A stretch of DNA of 64,000 nucleotides from Stigmatella ashevillena (GTDB lineage Bacteria; Myxococcota; Myxococcia; Myxococcales; Myxococcaceae). The position numbers and the translations under genes are program-made. The stretch is taken from NCBI RefSeq assembly GCF_028368975.1, contig NZ_JAQNDM010000002.1, positions 2,924,007 to 2,988,006 of the forward strand. The letters run 5' to 3'. Under the pieces are notes generated by a model. The model made no database searches. It saw nothing but the letters and a program-made list of their open reading frames with translations, and had not been told where the DNA came from. Of the stretch, positions 1 to 9,055 are shown piece after piece; within the stretch, counting starts at the first letter, position 1, and each line of letters begins with the position of its first letter.

Positions 1-170
1 GCCGAAGGGGGCGCGTCCACCACTACCACGGTGAGGCGGAAGGCGTCCTCGGTCCCCACTTCGGTCCGGTCCACCGATTGATAGAACTCGACGGCTGCCC
101 ACGCTGGCGCCGAGGCCAGCACGGCCAGCCCGGCGAGCACCACCCGCCAGCCGTTACCAGTCCTTCTCAT
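1..170 (-). CDS. batD: BatD-family protein, N-terminal part (cut by window edge)
   Basis: Only the first 56 residues are visible; the gene runs off the left edge. The start is a Sec signal peptide (Arg-Arg near the N terminus, hydrophobic core, Ala-Trp-Ala-Ala end), followed by the beginning of a beta-sandwich. The ATG lies 16 bases inside the end of the upstream TPR gene and has a GAGGG ribosome site six bases before it. Position at the end of a MoxR-DUF58-BatA-BatB-BatC operon makes BatD the natural call, a membrane-anchored periplasmic protein of the Bacteroides aerotolerance type. The name rests mostly on context because so little sequence is present. Confidence 0.65.
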   Translation of the reverse strand, partial: MRRTGNGWRVVLAGLAVLASAPAWAAVEFYQSVDRTEVGTEDAFRLTVVVVDAPPS

Positions 171-1149
171 TCGGTGCCCTCTGCTTCTTCTTCTGCTGGA
201 AACGCCACAGCTGGAGATTCTTCTCGTTCTGCTTCATCGCATCCAGCAGCCGCTCCGCTTCTTGCCGGTCGAGCTCCGCCTGGCTAGACCCTGCGTCCGA
301 ACCGGACTGCTGCTCCTGGGCCTCGCCCTCCCGGCCCTCGTCGCTGCCGCCGTCGCTCTCCTCGCCTTCCTCTGCGTTCGAGCCCCCCCCGTCGGCCCCC
401 GCGTCCTCTCCGCCATCCCCCTGCCCCTCGCCCCCGTCCCCGCCTCCATCCTGGCCCCCGTCCCCGCCGGCATCGGCGCCCCCGTCCCCGCCTCCGTCCG
501 CGCCGCCATCCTGGCCCCCGTCGGACCCTCCATCTCCGCCATTCGTCCCGCCATCCTGGGGCCTGCCTCCATCCCCCTTCTGGCCTCCGTCCTGACCCGC
601 GTCGGGACGGCCGCCATCGGAGCCGCCATCAGAGCCGCCATCCTGGCCTCCGTCCCCGCCGCCATCGGTGCCCCCATCCTGCCCGCCCTGCTGCGGCGGT
701 GGAAGGTTGCGCAGCACCACCTCGTAGTTGTGCCGGGCCATGGCATCGCTCGGGTCCAGCGTGAGGGCCCGCCGGTAGGCCTGGAGCGCCTCCTTGCGCT
801 CGCCCTTCGACGCGGCGAGGTTCCCCAGGTTGTACCAGGCCTTCTGCTGCAGATCGGTCCGGTTGGATTCCACCACCCGCTGGAAGGCGGCCTTGGCTTC
901 CTCCGAGCGCCCCAGCTGCGCCAGCGCGTCTCCCCGGTTGAACTCCACCGCGGGATCGCCCGGCCGCTCCTTCTGGACCGCCTCGAAGGCCTCCAGCGCC
1001 TTCTCGTATTGGCGCGCGTCATACGCCGCACGCCCCTCGGCCGCGCGAGGGTGGTCCTTCTCCAGCGGACCCGCGGCCCACACTGGACTGGCCAGCCCGC
1101 CCACCAGGAGCCACGCCAGCGCCCGTCCCGCACGCCCCTGCCGCTTCAC
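154..1149 (-). CDS. batC: BatC-like TPR protein with Asp-Gly-Gly-rich tract
   Basis: 331 residues starting at a GTG that overlaps the BatB stop (GTGA). Residues 1-26 form a signal peptide. About 35-150 are tetratricopeptide repeats (A-Y-x-x-x-Q-Y-x-x-A-L pattern), which in BatC proteins scaffold the periplasmic Bat complex. About 155-255 are a low-complexity run of D-G-G units with interspersed Q, S, A and E, ending in an acidic tail and a charged C terminus (K-K-K-Q-R). The TPR part and the gene order support BatC; the long Asp-Gly tract is not typical of the family and may be a flexible or calcium-binding linker. Coupled on both sides (BatB upstream, BatD downstream). Confidence 0.8.
   Translation of the reverse strand: MKRQGRAGRALAWLLVGGLASPVWAAGPLEKDHPRAAEGRAAYDARQYEKALEAFEAVQKERPGDPAVEFNRGDALAQLGRSEEAKAAFQRVVESNRTDLQQKAWYNLGNLAASKGERKEALQAYRRALTLDPSDAMARHNYEVVLRNLPPPQQGGQDGGTDGGGDGGQDGGSDGGSDGGRPDAGQDGGQKGDGGRPQDGGTNGGDGGSDGGQDGGADGGGDGGADAGGDGGQDGGGDGGEGQGDGGEDAGADGGGSNAEEGEESDGGSDEGREGEAQEQQSGSDAGSSQAELDRQEAERLLDAMKQNEKNLQLWRFQQKKKQRAPNEKDW
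387..690 (-). repeat. Low-complexity Asp-Gly-Gly coding repeat
   Basis: About 300 bases of degenerate GAC-GGN-GGN units inside batC. The bias is strong enough that the complementary strand is open in more than one frame, giving long spurious open frames on the plus strand. The units are imperfect and unspaced, so this is coding microsatellite-like expansion rather than a structured array. Confidence 0.85.
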
Positions 1150-2204
1150 GACACCCTCCGGCGCGAGGAGGGCAACAGCAGCATCCCCGCCACGAGCAGC
1201 ACCAGGCCCGGCGCCGCGTAGTACTGGAAGCGCTCGTCGTACCGCACCGTCACACGGCTCTCGAGCTCGCTCTTCTGCATCTTGTCGATGCGCTCCACCA
1301 CCTGCCCCATGGCCACGCCGCGGGGCTGGTAGAAGAAGGCGCCGCCCGTGGCCTCCGCGATGGCCGTCAAGCCCCCGCGGTCCAGCCGCGTGATGACCGT
1401 CTCCCCGCCCGAATCCTTCTTGTAGTCCACGAACTCGCCGCGCCGGTTGAAGACGGGGATGGGCTCCCCGTTCTCCGAGCCGACGCCCACCGCCAGCACC
1501 TGCACGCCACCGTCCTTGAGCGCCTCGGTCGCCTCGCCCACCTCGCCAAAGAGGTCCTCGCCATCCGACAGCAGGACGACGGCGCGCTCCTTGGCCCCCC
1601 GGTCCGCGTTGCTCAGCACCTGGCTGGCCAGCTTCAGCGCTGCACCGATGTTGCTGCCCCCTTGGGGCATCTGTTCGGGGTCCACCGCGCGCAGGAACAG
1701 CTTCACGGCCGAGTAGTCCGAGGTGAGCGGCGACTGGATGAAGGCATCGCCCGCAAAGACGACCAGCCCCACCCGGTCCCCCTTCAGCTCATCCAACAGC
1801 GTGTTCAGCTCCAGCTTGGCCCGCTCCAGGCGGCTGGGCTGCACATCCCGCGCGAGCATGGACTTGGAGGCATCCAGCACCACCACCACGTCGATGCCCT
1901 TGCGCTTCGTCATCTCGCTCTTGCTGCCGCACTGAGGCTGGGCCAGGGCCACGCCCAGCAGCGCCAGCCCCAGCCCATAGAGGCTGCCCTGCACCGCCGG
2001 ACGCCACTGGGAGACGCCCGGCGCCAGCCGCTCCACCAGCCGCTCCGCCAACAGCGCCCGCACCCGCGAGCGCCGCCGCAACGCCAGCACCAGCGCCAGT
2101 GTGCCCAGCAGCAGGCCTACCGCGCACAGCAGCAGGAAGATCGGCTGCGCCAGTCCCGCCTGATAGCCGAGAACGGTGAAGCGCCAGGGTTCCACATGCG
2201 GCAT
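1146..2204 (-). CDS. batB: BatB-type von Willebrand factor A membrane protein
   Basis: 352 residues from the ATG that shares a base with the BatA stop (TGATG; a GTG one codon earlier is possible). Two N-terminal membrane helices (about 15-42 and 75-92) precede a vWA domain whose MIDAS motif D-A-S-K-S lies near residue 110. The conserved G-D-R-V-G-L-V-x-F-A-G and L-S-D-G-E-D blocks follow, and a last hydrophobic helix precedes a basic tail (S-S-R-R-R). This is the classic BatA/BatB layout: a membrane-anchored vWA domain outside the cytoplasm binding a divalent ion through MIDAS. It sits between BatA and BatC in a coupled operon with a MoxR ATPase, so it probably works with that ATPase in envelope assembly or stress tolerance. 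Confidence 0.88.
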   Translation of the reverse strand: MPHVEPWRFTVLGYQAGLAQPIFLLLCAVGLLLGTLALVLALRRRSRVRALLAERLVERLAPGVSQWRPAVQGSLYGLGLALLGVALAQPQCGSKSEMTKRKGIDVVVVLDASKSMLARDVQPSRLERAKLELNTLLDELKGDRVGLVVFAGDAFIQSPLTSDYSAVKLFLRAVDPEQMPQGGSNIGAALKLASQVLSNADRGAKERAVVLLSDGEDLFGEVGEATEALKDGGVQVLAVGVGSENGEPIPVFNRRGEFVDYKKDSGGETVITRLDRGGLTAIAEATGGAFFYQPRGVAMGQVVERIDKMQKSELESRVTVRYDERFQYYAAPGLVLLVAGMLLLPSSRRRVS

Positions 2205-3214
2205 CACGGAAACACCCTCAGGAAGGTGGCGCGCAGGAGCAGCTCCAGCGCGGCAAGGCCGAAGGCCGCCAGCAGGTACGGATGGAAGTCCTCACGGTAG
2301 GTGGCCGAAGCCCCACCCTCCATCAGCTTCGAGCGCTCCAGCGAGTCCAGCACCTTCTGGAGCCCCTGCTTGAGCCCCTCGGGGTCCGTGGCGCGGTAGT
2401 ACTCCCCTCCCGTGCGCGAGGCGATGTCCTGCAAGAGCTCGGGGTTGATGGGAATCTCCGTGTCGCGCCACACGGTGTTGCCAAAGAGGTCCTGCCCCTG
2501 GGGAAAGGGCACCTTGCCGCCCTTGCCCACCAGGATGGTGTAGATGGGAATCTTGAGCGACTGGGCCATGGAGGCGGCATCCAGCGGAGAAATTTTCCCC
2601 GCGTTGTTGTCGCCGTCGGTGATGAGCACCACCACCCGGCTCTTGGCCTCCGAGTCCCTCAGGCGATTGAGCGAGGTGGCCAGCGCATCCCCGATGGCGG
2701 TGCCGTCCTCCAGCACCCGCGTGCGGATCTGCTTGAGGACTTCCCGCACCACGCCGTAGTCCAGCGTGAGCGGGGCCTGGGTGTAGGCGGCGCCGGCGAA
2801 AACCACCAGGCCGATGCGGTCATTGACGCGGTTGGAGATGAACTCAGCGAGCACCTCCTTGGCCACGTGCAGGCGGTTCTGCGGCCGGAAGTCACCGGCC
2901 TCCATGGAGGTGGACAGGTCCAACGCCACCACGATGTCGATGCCCTCCACGCTCAAGTCCCGCACCCGCGCGTCGCGCGACTGCGGCCGGGCGAGGGCGA
3001 TGAGGGCCACCGCCACCGCGAGGGCGCGCACCACGGGCAGCGCGGGCAGCAGGTACACCCGAAAGCCCCGGCCCTGCCGGGCGAAGACATGGGCGCCGGA
3101 GAAGCGCAGCACGGCGCGCTGACGGCGCTCCCGCCACGCCTGGAAGAGCAGGACGGGAACGAGCAGCAACCCCCAGAGCACCTGGGGGCTATGGAACGCG
3201 AGGTCCAGGGGCAT
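2204..3214 (-). CDS. batA: BatA-type von Willebrand factor A membrane protein
   Basis: 336 residues. An N-terminal helix and a second helix near residue 55-75 flank a short basic loop, followed by a vWA domain with intact MIDAS D-L-S-T-S near residue 96. The family blocks N-D-R-I-G-L-V-x-F-A-G and I-T-D-G-D-N-N-A-G are present, and the C terminus has one hydrophobic helix. It resembles BatB but is a distinct paralogue, as in Bat operons generally. The ATG lies 26 bases inside the end of the upstream lipoprotein gene, and the stop overlaps batB, so translation is likely coupled across the operon. Confidence 0.88.
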   Translation of the reverse strand: MPLDLAFHSPQVLWGLLLVPVLLFQAWRERRQRAVLRFSGAHVFARQGRGFRVYLLPALPVVRALAVAVALIALARPQSRDARVRDLSVEGIDIVVALDLSTSMEAGDFRPQNRLHVAKEVLAEFISNRVNDRIGLVVFAGAAYTQAPLTLDYGVVREVLKQIRTRVLEDGTAIGDALATSLNRLRDSEAKSRVVVLITDGDNNAGKISPLDAASMAQSLKIPIYTILVGKGGKVPFPQGQDLFGNTVWRDTEIPINPELLQDIASRTGGEYYRATDPEGLKQGLQKVLDSLERSKLMEGGASATYREDFHPYLLAAFGLAALELLLRATFLRVFP

Positions 3215-4238
3215 TGGCGGAGGATTCAGGGGTGGGGGGCGCCGGAGGGGAATAGGTCTTCTCGACCAGCTCGTAGCCGAAAGCGAGCGAGGCCTCGCAC
3301 GACTCCGGGGGGGCCTCGGCCCGGGCGTACTTCACCATGTCCGACTCGGAGACGAAGCGCATCAGCTTGTCCTCGGGCAGACCGGGTGTGCGCAGCTTGC
3401 GCAGCGAGGCAAACAGCTCGGGGCTGGTGCACTCGAGGGCCTCGAAGCCATAGCGCTCGCCCAGGTAGCCCCGGACGATCTCGGAGAGCCGGAAGTAGAA
3501 GTCCTTCGCGTGGCCACGGCCGTGCAGGTTCTCGGCCTTGAGGGTGTCCAACGCCTGGCGGGTGCGAACATCCAGGGGCGCCAGCGGCTTCGAGGCCACC
3601 GCATGCGCGCGCGGACGGCGCAGCCACTTCACCCCGGCGAAGACCAGCAGGCCCGCCGCCAGCAGGCCCAGCAGCACCCACACCAGCAGCCAGGAGCGGA
3701 TGGGAATCTCGGTGGGCGGCTGGTAGTCGAGCAGCTCCGCGCCTTCCGAGTCCGCGCTCTGCGGCAGCGTGGGGGTCACCTCCACCTCCAGGCCCGGCAC
3801 CGCCACGAGCTGGGTGGCCGCCGGGGCGTACAGCTCGAAGCGAAGCTCGGGCAACTTGACCGTCCCCAGCGAGAAGGCGGACAGCTTCACCTGGAAGGTG
3901 GTGGTGGAGCGCTCGGGCCCATCCTGGCGCTGGCGCGTCTGCTCCAGCACCTCGAACTCCTCCAGCTCCTTGGGCATGGCCAGCTCGAAGCGCTGGTCCT
4001 TGGCGTGGGTGAAGACAAGCTCGTAGGTGAACGTCTCGCCCAACATCACCTGGGGGGGAAGGACGCGTCCGGACACCTCCCAGGGCCCCATCTCAGCGGA
4101 AGCGCCCCCATCCAGGGCCACGCCCCCATCCAACACCTCGGCGGTGAGGGGCTGAAGGTCCGCGCCCGACTCGGAGCCCGCCGAGCGTCCACAGGCGGCC
4201 AGCCCCCCGAGCAGCACGAAGAGGAGGAGCCGTCTCAT
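3189..4238 (-). CDS. Membrane-anchored BatD/DUF4381-like lipoprotein
   Basis: 349 residues. The N terminus is a lipoprotein signal (L-A-A-C, Cys16). About 50-165 form a beta-rich domain resembling the N-terminal part of BatD, one transmembrane helix lies at about 176-199, and the cytoplasmic C-terminal half contains F-Y-F-R-L-S-E-I-V-R-x-Y-L, the signature seen in DUF4381/BatD C-terminal regions. Having both a lipobox and a TM helix is unusual. It lies between DUF58 and BatA with four- and 26-base overlaps. Function unknown; probably a structural partner of the Bat complex. Confidence 0.72.
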   Translation of the reverse strand: MRRLLLFVLLGGLAACGRSAGSESGADLQPLTAEVLDGGVALDGGASAEMGPWEVSGRVLPPQVMLGETFTYELVFTHAKDQRFELAMPKELEEFEVLEQTRQRQDGPERSTTTFQVKLSAFSLGTVKLPELRFELYAPAATQLVAVPGLEVEVTPTLPQSADSEGAELLDYQPPTEIPIRSWLLVWVLLGLLAAGLLVFAGVKWLRRPRAHAVASKPLAPLDVRTRQALDTLKAENLHGRGHAKDFYFRLSEIVRGYLGERYGFEALECTSPELFASLRKLRTPGLPEDKLMRFVSESDMVKYARAEAPPESCEASLAFGYELVEKTYSPPAPPTPESSANAPGPRVP

Positions 4239-5116
4239 GCCGCCATCCTCCGGGCCCGGGCGCGGAAGAACTGCGCGAGCGCCTTGCCGTGGTCGTTGCC
4301 GCCGCGCAGCTCCACGTGGTCCAGCTCCAGCTTCTTGAACAGGCGCTGCCGCTCCAGGCGCTGCGCACTCATGGCGCGAGCAAACCGGCCCCGCACCCGC
4401 GGGTCGGCCGTGTCCACCACGAAGCGCTCTCCCGTCTCGGGGTCCTCCATCTCCACCAGGCCCAGCTTGGGAAACTCCAGCTCCAGGGGATCGGCGATGA
4501 CGACGGGCACCAGGTCGTGCTTGCGGCCCACCAACCGAAGCGGCTTCTCGTAGTCTCGCGTCAGGAAGTCGGAGATGAGGAATGTGACTGCTTTGCGCTT
4601 GGCCACCTGACGCAGGTACATGAGGCCCGCGCCCAGGTCGGTTCCCTTGCCCTGGGGCTTGAAGGTGAGGATGTCGCTGATGAGCCGCAGCACATGCGAG
4701 CGGCCCTTCCGCGGAGGCACCACCTTCTCCACCCGGTCCGAGAACAGGATGAGCCCCACCCGGTCGTTGTTGGCGATGGCCGAGAAGGCAATCTGCGCGG
4801 CCGCCTCGGCGGCGATCTCCGACTTGCTGCGCTCGTGGGAGCCGAACTCCTTCGAGGCCGACACGTCCACGAGCAGCATCACCGTCAGCTCGCGCTCCTC
4901 GGTGAAGACCTTGACGTAGGCCTCGTTCATGCGCGCGGTGACGTTCCAGTCGATGATGCGAATTTCATCACCGGGCTGGTACTGGCGCACCTCGGAGAAA
5001 GCCATGCCCCGGCCCTTGAAGACCGAGTGGTATTGGCCCGCCAGCATGTCCGAGACCACCTTGCGGGTCCGGATCTCCAGCTTGCGGATGCGGCGGATGA
5101 GGTCCTTCGGGAGCAC
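4235..5116 (-). CDS. DUF58 domain protein (vWA-like MoxR partner)
   Basis: 293 residues from a GTG start. It carries the DUF58 core F-S-E-V-R-x-Y-x-P-G-D-E-x-R-x-I-D-W-N near residues 40-58, then a vWA-like fold with D-V-S-A-S around residue 86. No membrane helix is evident, so it should be cytoplasmic. DUF58 proteins are almost always encoded beside MoxR ATPases and Bat proteins, as here: 30 bases after moxR and overlapping the next gene by four. The biochemical role is not established; it probably adapts the MoxR chaperone-like ATPase to its client. Confidence 0.9.
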   Translation of the reverse strand: MLPKDLIRRIRKLEIRTRKVVSDMLAGQYHSVFKGRGMAFSEVRQYQPGDEIRIIDWNVTARMNEAYVKVFTEERELTVMLLVDVSASKEFGSHERSKSEIAAEAAAQIAFSAIANNDRVGLILFSDRVEKVVPPRKGRSHVLRLISDILTFKPQGKGTDLGAGLMYLRQVAKRKAVTFLISDFLTRDYEKPLRLVGRKHDLVPVVIADPLELEFPKLGLVEMEDPETGERFVVDTADPRVRGRFARAMSAQRLERQRLFKKLELDHVELRGGNDHGKALAQFFRARARRMAA

Positions 5117-5146
5117 GGGGCGCTCGGGGGTTCGGCCTGGGAGGCG

Positions 5147-6136
<990 letters not shown>

Positions 6137-6250
6137 GTCCCCTCTGGGCCTCAAACGGCCGGCCAGCCTAGGGTTTCCAGGGCATCCGGCTCAACACCGC
6201 AGAAGGGGGGACATTCCGATAACGTGTGTGCCCCTCCCGCTGGAGTCCCC

Positions 6251-7171
6251 ATGCCCTTGACCCCCGGCCCCATCGAGTCGCACCTGCTCGGGCAGCTCGC
6301 CCCGATGGTGGAGTCGCGCTCGCACTGGCTTCCCGGGGGCGGCTCCATCCGGGTCCTGGAAGGCGGCAGCGGCCCCCCCGTCGTGCTGCTGCACGGGCGC
6401 GGCCACGCCTCGCCCATGTGGTTTTCCTACCTCACGGTGCTGGCCCGAGGCCGGAAGGTGCTGGCCGTGGACCTGCCGGGCTTCGGCCTCTCCTCCTTCC
6501 CCGAGATGCGCCTGCGCCGGGGCGAGGACGGGGTGCGCTTCTTCACCGAGCCCGTGGAGGAGCTGCTCCAGGTGCTCGCCCCCGGGCCCCTGGCGCTCGT
6601 GGGCCACTCGCTCGGGGGACTGGTGGCGCTGGAGCTCGCCCTGCGGGGGAAGGTGCCCGTGGAGCGGCTGGTGCTCATCGACGCCATGGGGCTCGGCCCC
6701 GGGATGACGCCGCAGGCCCGCCTCTTCTTCCGGGCGGGGCCCGAGAGGCTGGCCCGGACGCTGGGAGCCCCTCTCTTCGAGCGCCTCATCCCTCCTCCGG
6801 AGACGCCGCTGGGCCGCCGGTTGGGGATGCTCGGCTACGAGCTGCTGGCCGTGCCCGAAGGCCGCGCCCAGGCCACCCGCGCCTTCAACACGCTGGTGCC
6901 CGTGGTGGGCGGCGTGTTCCACCGGCGCGAGCAGCTCGCCTCGCTGAGCCAGCCCGTGCTGCTCGTCTGGGGGGAGCGCGAGGAGACGCTGCCCGTCTCC
7001 GAGGCGGTGGAGGCGGCGAAGCGGATTCGCGAAGTCCGGCTGCTCCGGGTGATGGCCGGCCACAGCCCGCACCTGGAACGGCCCGAGGTGGTGCTTCCCG
7101 CGCTCAAGGCTTTTCTCGGCGACGCTCCGTCCGCGGCCGCAGGACCGGCCATCGCACCGGGAGGCGCGTGA
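6251..7171 (+). CDS. Alpha/beta hydrolase
   Basis: 306 residues. Features of the fold appear in order: oxyanion region L-L-H-G-R-G-H near residue 45, D-L-P-G-F-G-L-S-S near 75, the nucleophile elbow G-H-S-L-G-G with Ser120, and the late catalytic His in M-A-G-H-S-P-H-L-E-R-P near 276. No signal peptide is seen, so it is likely cytoplasmic. The general family covers esterases, haloperoxidase-like enzymes and C-C hydrolases; the substrate cannot be told. It is divergent from moxR and stands alone. Confidence 0.88.
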   Translation: MPLTPGPIESHLLGQLAPMVESRSHWLPGGGSIRVLEGGSGPPVVLLHGRGHASPMWFSYLTVLARGRKVLAVDLPGFGLSSFPEMRLRRGEDGVRFFTEPVEELLQVLAPGPLALVGHSLGGLVALELALRGKVPVERLVLIDAMGLGPGMTPQARLFFRAGPERLARTLGAPLFERLIPPPETPLGRRLGMLGYELLAVPEGRAQATRAFNTLVPVVGGVFHRREQLASLSQPVLLVWGEREETLPVSEAVEAAKRIREVRLLRVMAGHSPHLERPEVVLPALKAFLGDAPSAAAGPAIAPGGA

Positions 7172-7222
7172 GTCAGGGGAGCAAAGCGCGTGAGGGGAGT
7201 GAGGGGACTTGGAAAAAAGAGA

Positions 7223-7256
7223 AAGCGCGGAAGGAGCGGCCCCTCCTTCCGCGCTT
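7223..7256 (-). terminator. Rho-independent terminator of the methyltransferase gene
   Basis: A perfect 14-bp stem (7223-7236 with 7243-7256) closes a six-base loop. Read on the minus strand it is followed by TCTCTTTTTT (complement of 7213-7222), a good U-tract. It lies about 190 bases past the stop of the minus-strand methyltransferase gene. The plus-strand side has no T-run, so it mainly serves the minus strand. Confidence 0.75.
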
Positions 7257-7390
7257 CATCCCCCCCAAGTCTGCGTGCACCCTTGATTCGGGTACGGGAG
7301 GAGCTATTTGCATGGGCCATGCCACCCGCAAACGGGGGGGTTTCCATGCCGAAACGGGGTTTTGAAGCACGTTTGGAAGGCAGACCGCTT

Positions 7391-7446
7391 CTGAACGGGA
7401 CGCAAGCGCTTCCAAATGGGACGCATGCGTCCGATTCGGACGCAGC
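7391..7446. repeat. Cluster of overlapping palindromes
   Basis: Contains a perfect 14-bp palindrome (7419-7432, centred on GCATGC) whose right half also forms an 8-bp inverted repeat with 7436-7443 around a single T. A further copy of GGGACGCA lies at 7397-7404, and GCGCTT occurs twice (7406-7411 and 7445-7450). The two palindromes are mutually exclusive as hairpins. The site is in the gap just past the stop of the methyltransferase gene and upstream of the terminator; its role is unknown. Confidence 0.6.
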
Positions 7447-7449
7447 GCT

Positions 7450-8232
7450 TCACTTCCCTTGGAGGACAAACAGGCGATCCAGCCTCGGACTGTCGCGACC
7501 CAAGGGGGCCTCCAGACAGTAATCGAAGTCATACATGGCGAGAACCTTCATTCCCGCAGAGCGAAAGAGGCGCCGGACCTGGGCCAGGTCATAGGTCCGG
7601 AAGAACCACTCCGTCTCGATGAGCAGGTCCTTGTCCTCGCCGGTAATCCGCAGGCGGTTGCGCATGGGCGAGCGGCGAAGGCGGCGGTCCGGGAGCCCCT
7701 CGCGGGTGTTGCAGACGACGGTGTCCGCGCCCACCTGGCCCACCCAGCGCTCGCGCTCGGGGGTGGTGCGCGCATAGTCGGTGAGGTGGAAGCCGAGCAC
7801 ATACAGGCCTCCGGGCTTGAGCAGGCGCCGGGTGGACTCCAGGTGGGCGCGGGCCGCCCCCTCGCTGTCCAGGTAACGGAACGTGGACACGAGGTTGAAG
7901 GCCAGGTCCACCTGGCCCATCAGCGCGGGCTCGGCGAAGGACTCCATCCGGGACGGGTAGAGCTGGACGCGGCGCCGCCAGGAGGGCTTCAGGCGGCGGC
8001 GGGCGTGCGCGAGCATCGGCTCGGAGATGTCATACCCCACCACGTCCAGGCCCCGGCTTACCGCCTCGGCCACGAGGCGCCCGGCGCCACACGCGGGCTC
8101 GAGCAGCAGCGAGCCGCCAGTGCCGTGGTGCCGATGGATTTGCAGGAGGAAGTCCATCTCCTTGACGGTATCGGTGCCGAAGATGGCCTCGTAATACTCG
8201 GGGTGATCGTACCAGTCGGAGCGTCTTTCCAT
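7450..8232 (-). CDS. Class I SAM-dependent methyltransferase
   Basis: 260 residues. Motif I appears as L-E-P-A-C-G-A-G-R-L near residue 43, followed by an acidic residue after beta-2 (G-Y-D-I-S-E-P-M), the F-N-L-V-S-T-F motif-IV region near 113, and L-K-P-G-G-L-Y-V-L-G-F near 135. The N terminus D-W-Y-D-H-P-E-Y-Y-E matches small soluble methyltransferases of the Methyltransf_25 type. ATG start with GAGGG upstream. Single-gene unit with its own terminator. The substrate is not apparent. Confidence 0.87.
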   Translation of the reverse strand: MERRSDWYDHPEYYEAIFGTDTVKEMDFLLQIHRHHGTGGSLLLEPACGAGRLVAEAVSRGLDVVGYDISEPMLAHARRRLKPSWRRRVQLYPSRMESFAEPALMGQVDLAFNLVSTFRYLDSEGAARAHLESTRRLLKPGGLYVLGFHLTDYARTTPERERWVGQVGADTVVCNTREGLPDRRLRRSPMRNRLRITGEDKDLLIETEWFFRTYDLAQVRRLFRSAGMKVLAMYDFDYCLEAPLGRDSPRLDRLFVLQGK

Positions 8233-8250
8233 GGGTGGGAGGCCCTCCCC

Positions 8251-8997
8251 TCAGTGGTCTGCGAACTGCGCCAGCGCGAGCATCAACAGCAACCCAACCC
8301 CGAGCACCAGCAGGTTGCTGCCCCGCCGGTCCTTGCCATGCCGGTTGACGTGGGGCAGCAGGTCCGACACGGCGATGTAGAGGAAGGTGCCTGCGGAGAA
8401 GGCCAACGCCCAGGGTGAGAACTTCTCGAAGCTCAGCACCGCGTCGAAGGCCAGGTAGAGCGCCGCGCCCACGGGCACCATGAACCCATAGAAGAGGGCG
8501 TAGGCGAGGATGGCTCTCGTGCTTCGGCCTTCCGCCTTGAGGATGGAGGCCAGCGACAGCGAGGAAGGCACCTTGTGCGCGGTGATGGCGATGAAGGCCA
8601 TCATCCCCACGCCCTCCGTCACCGCCGAGCCCAGGGCAATCCCATCCACCAGCGTGTGGACGGACAGGCCGATGAAGGCGGTGAAGCCCAGCCCGTGGTG
8701 CATGTGCTCGGTGCAGTCGAGCGGCTCCTCGCAGGTGTGCGTCAGCACGAAGCGCTCGAGCACCAGGAGGAAGACGAAGCCCGCGGGCACCAGCGTGAAG
8801 GACCGGTAGCCTCCGCCGTGGAACGCCTCCGGCAGCATGTGGAAGAAGGCCGCGCCGAGCATCACCCCGGCGGCGAACGCTAGGAAGGTGACCAGTTGCG
8901 TTGGCCGCCGGGTGAACACCACCAGCAGCGCGCCAACGAGGGCTCCCAAGATGATGACAAAAGAATAAGCGGTGACGGCGGCCACTACCGGCGACAT
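8251..8997 (-). CDS. ZIP-family divalent metal transporter
   Basis: 248 residues and about eight hydrophobic segments. The two metal-binding helices are recognisable: H-T-L-V-D-G-I-A-L-G-S near residue 115 (TM4) and H-K-V-P-S-S-L-S-L-A-S near 142 (TM5). A His/Cys-rich loop (H-T-C-E-E-P-L-D-C-T-E-H-M-H-H) between TM3 and TM4 is the usual cytosolic metal-sensing loop. ZIP proteins import Zn, Fe or Mn. It lies 18 bases upstream of the methyltransferase on the same strand, so co-transcription is likely. Metal specificity cannot be read. Confidence 0.88.
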   Translation of the reverse strand: MSPVVAAVTAYSFVIILGALVGALLVVFTRRPTQLVTFLAFAAGVMLGAAFFHMLPEAFHGGGYRSFTLVPAGFVFLLVLERFVLTHTCEEPLDCTEHMHHGLGFTAFIGLSVHTLVDGIALGSAVTEGVGMMAFIAITAHKVPSSLSLASILKAEGRSTRAILAYALFYGFMVPVGAALYLAFDAVLSFEKFSPWALAFSAGTFLYIAVSDLLPHVNRHGKDRRGSNLLVLGVGLLLMLALAQFADH

Positions 8998-9055
8998 GGG
9001 GCGCGGACCCTACATCAGATGGACTGGCCGCAACACCCTTCCGGCACTCCGGCGA

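Noticed and set aside
387-690. Regularly repeating sequence resembling a CRISPR-like or tandem array
   Set aside because: The units are GAC-GGN-GGN codons inside batC with no spacers, no leader and no cas genes.
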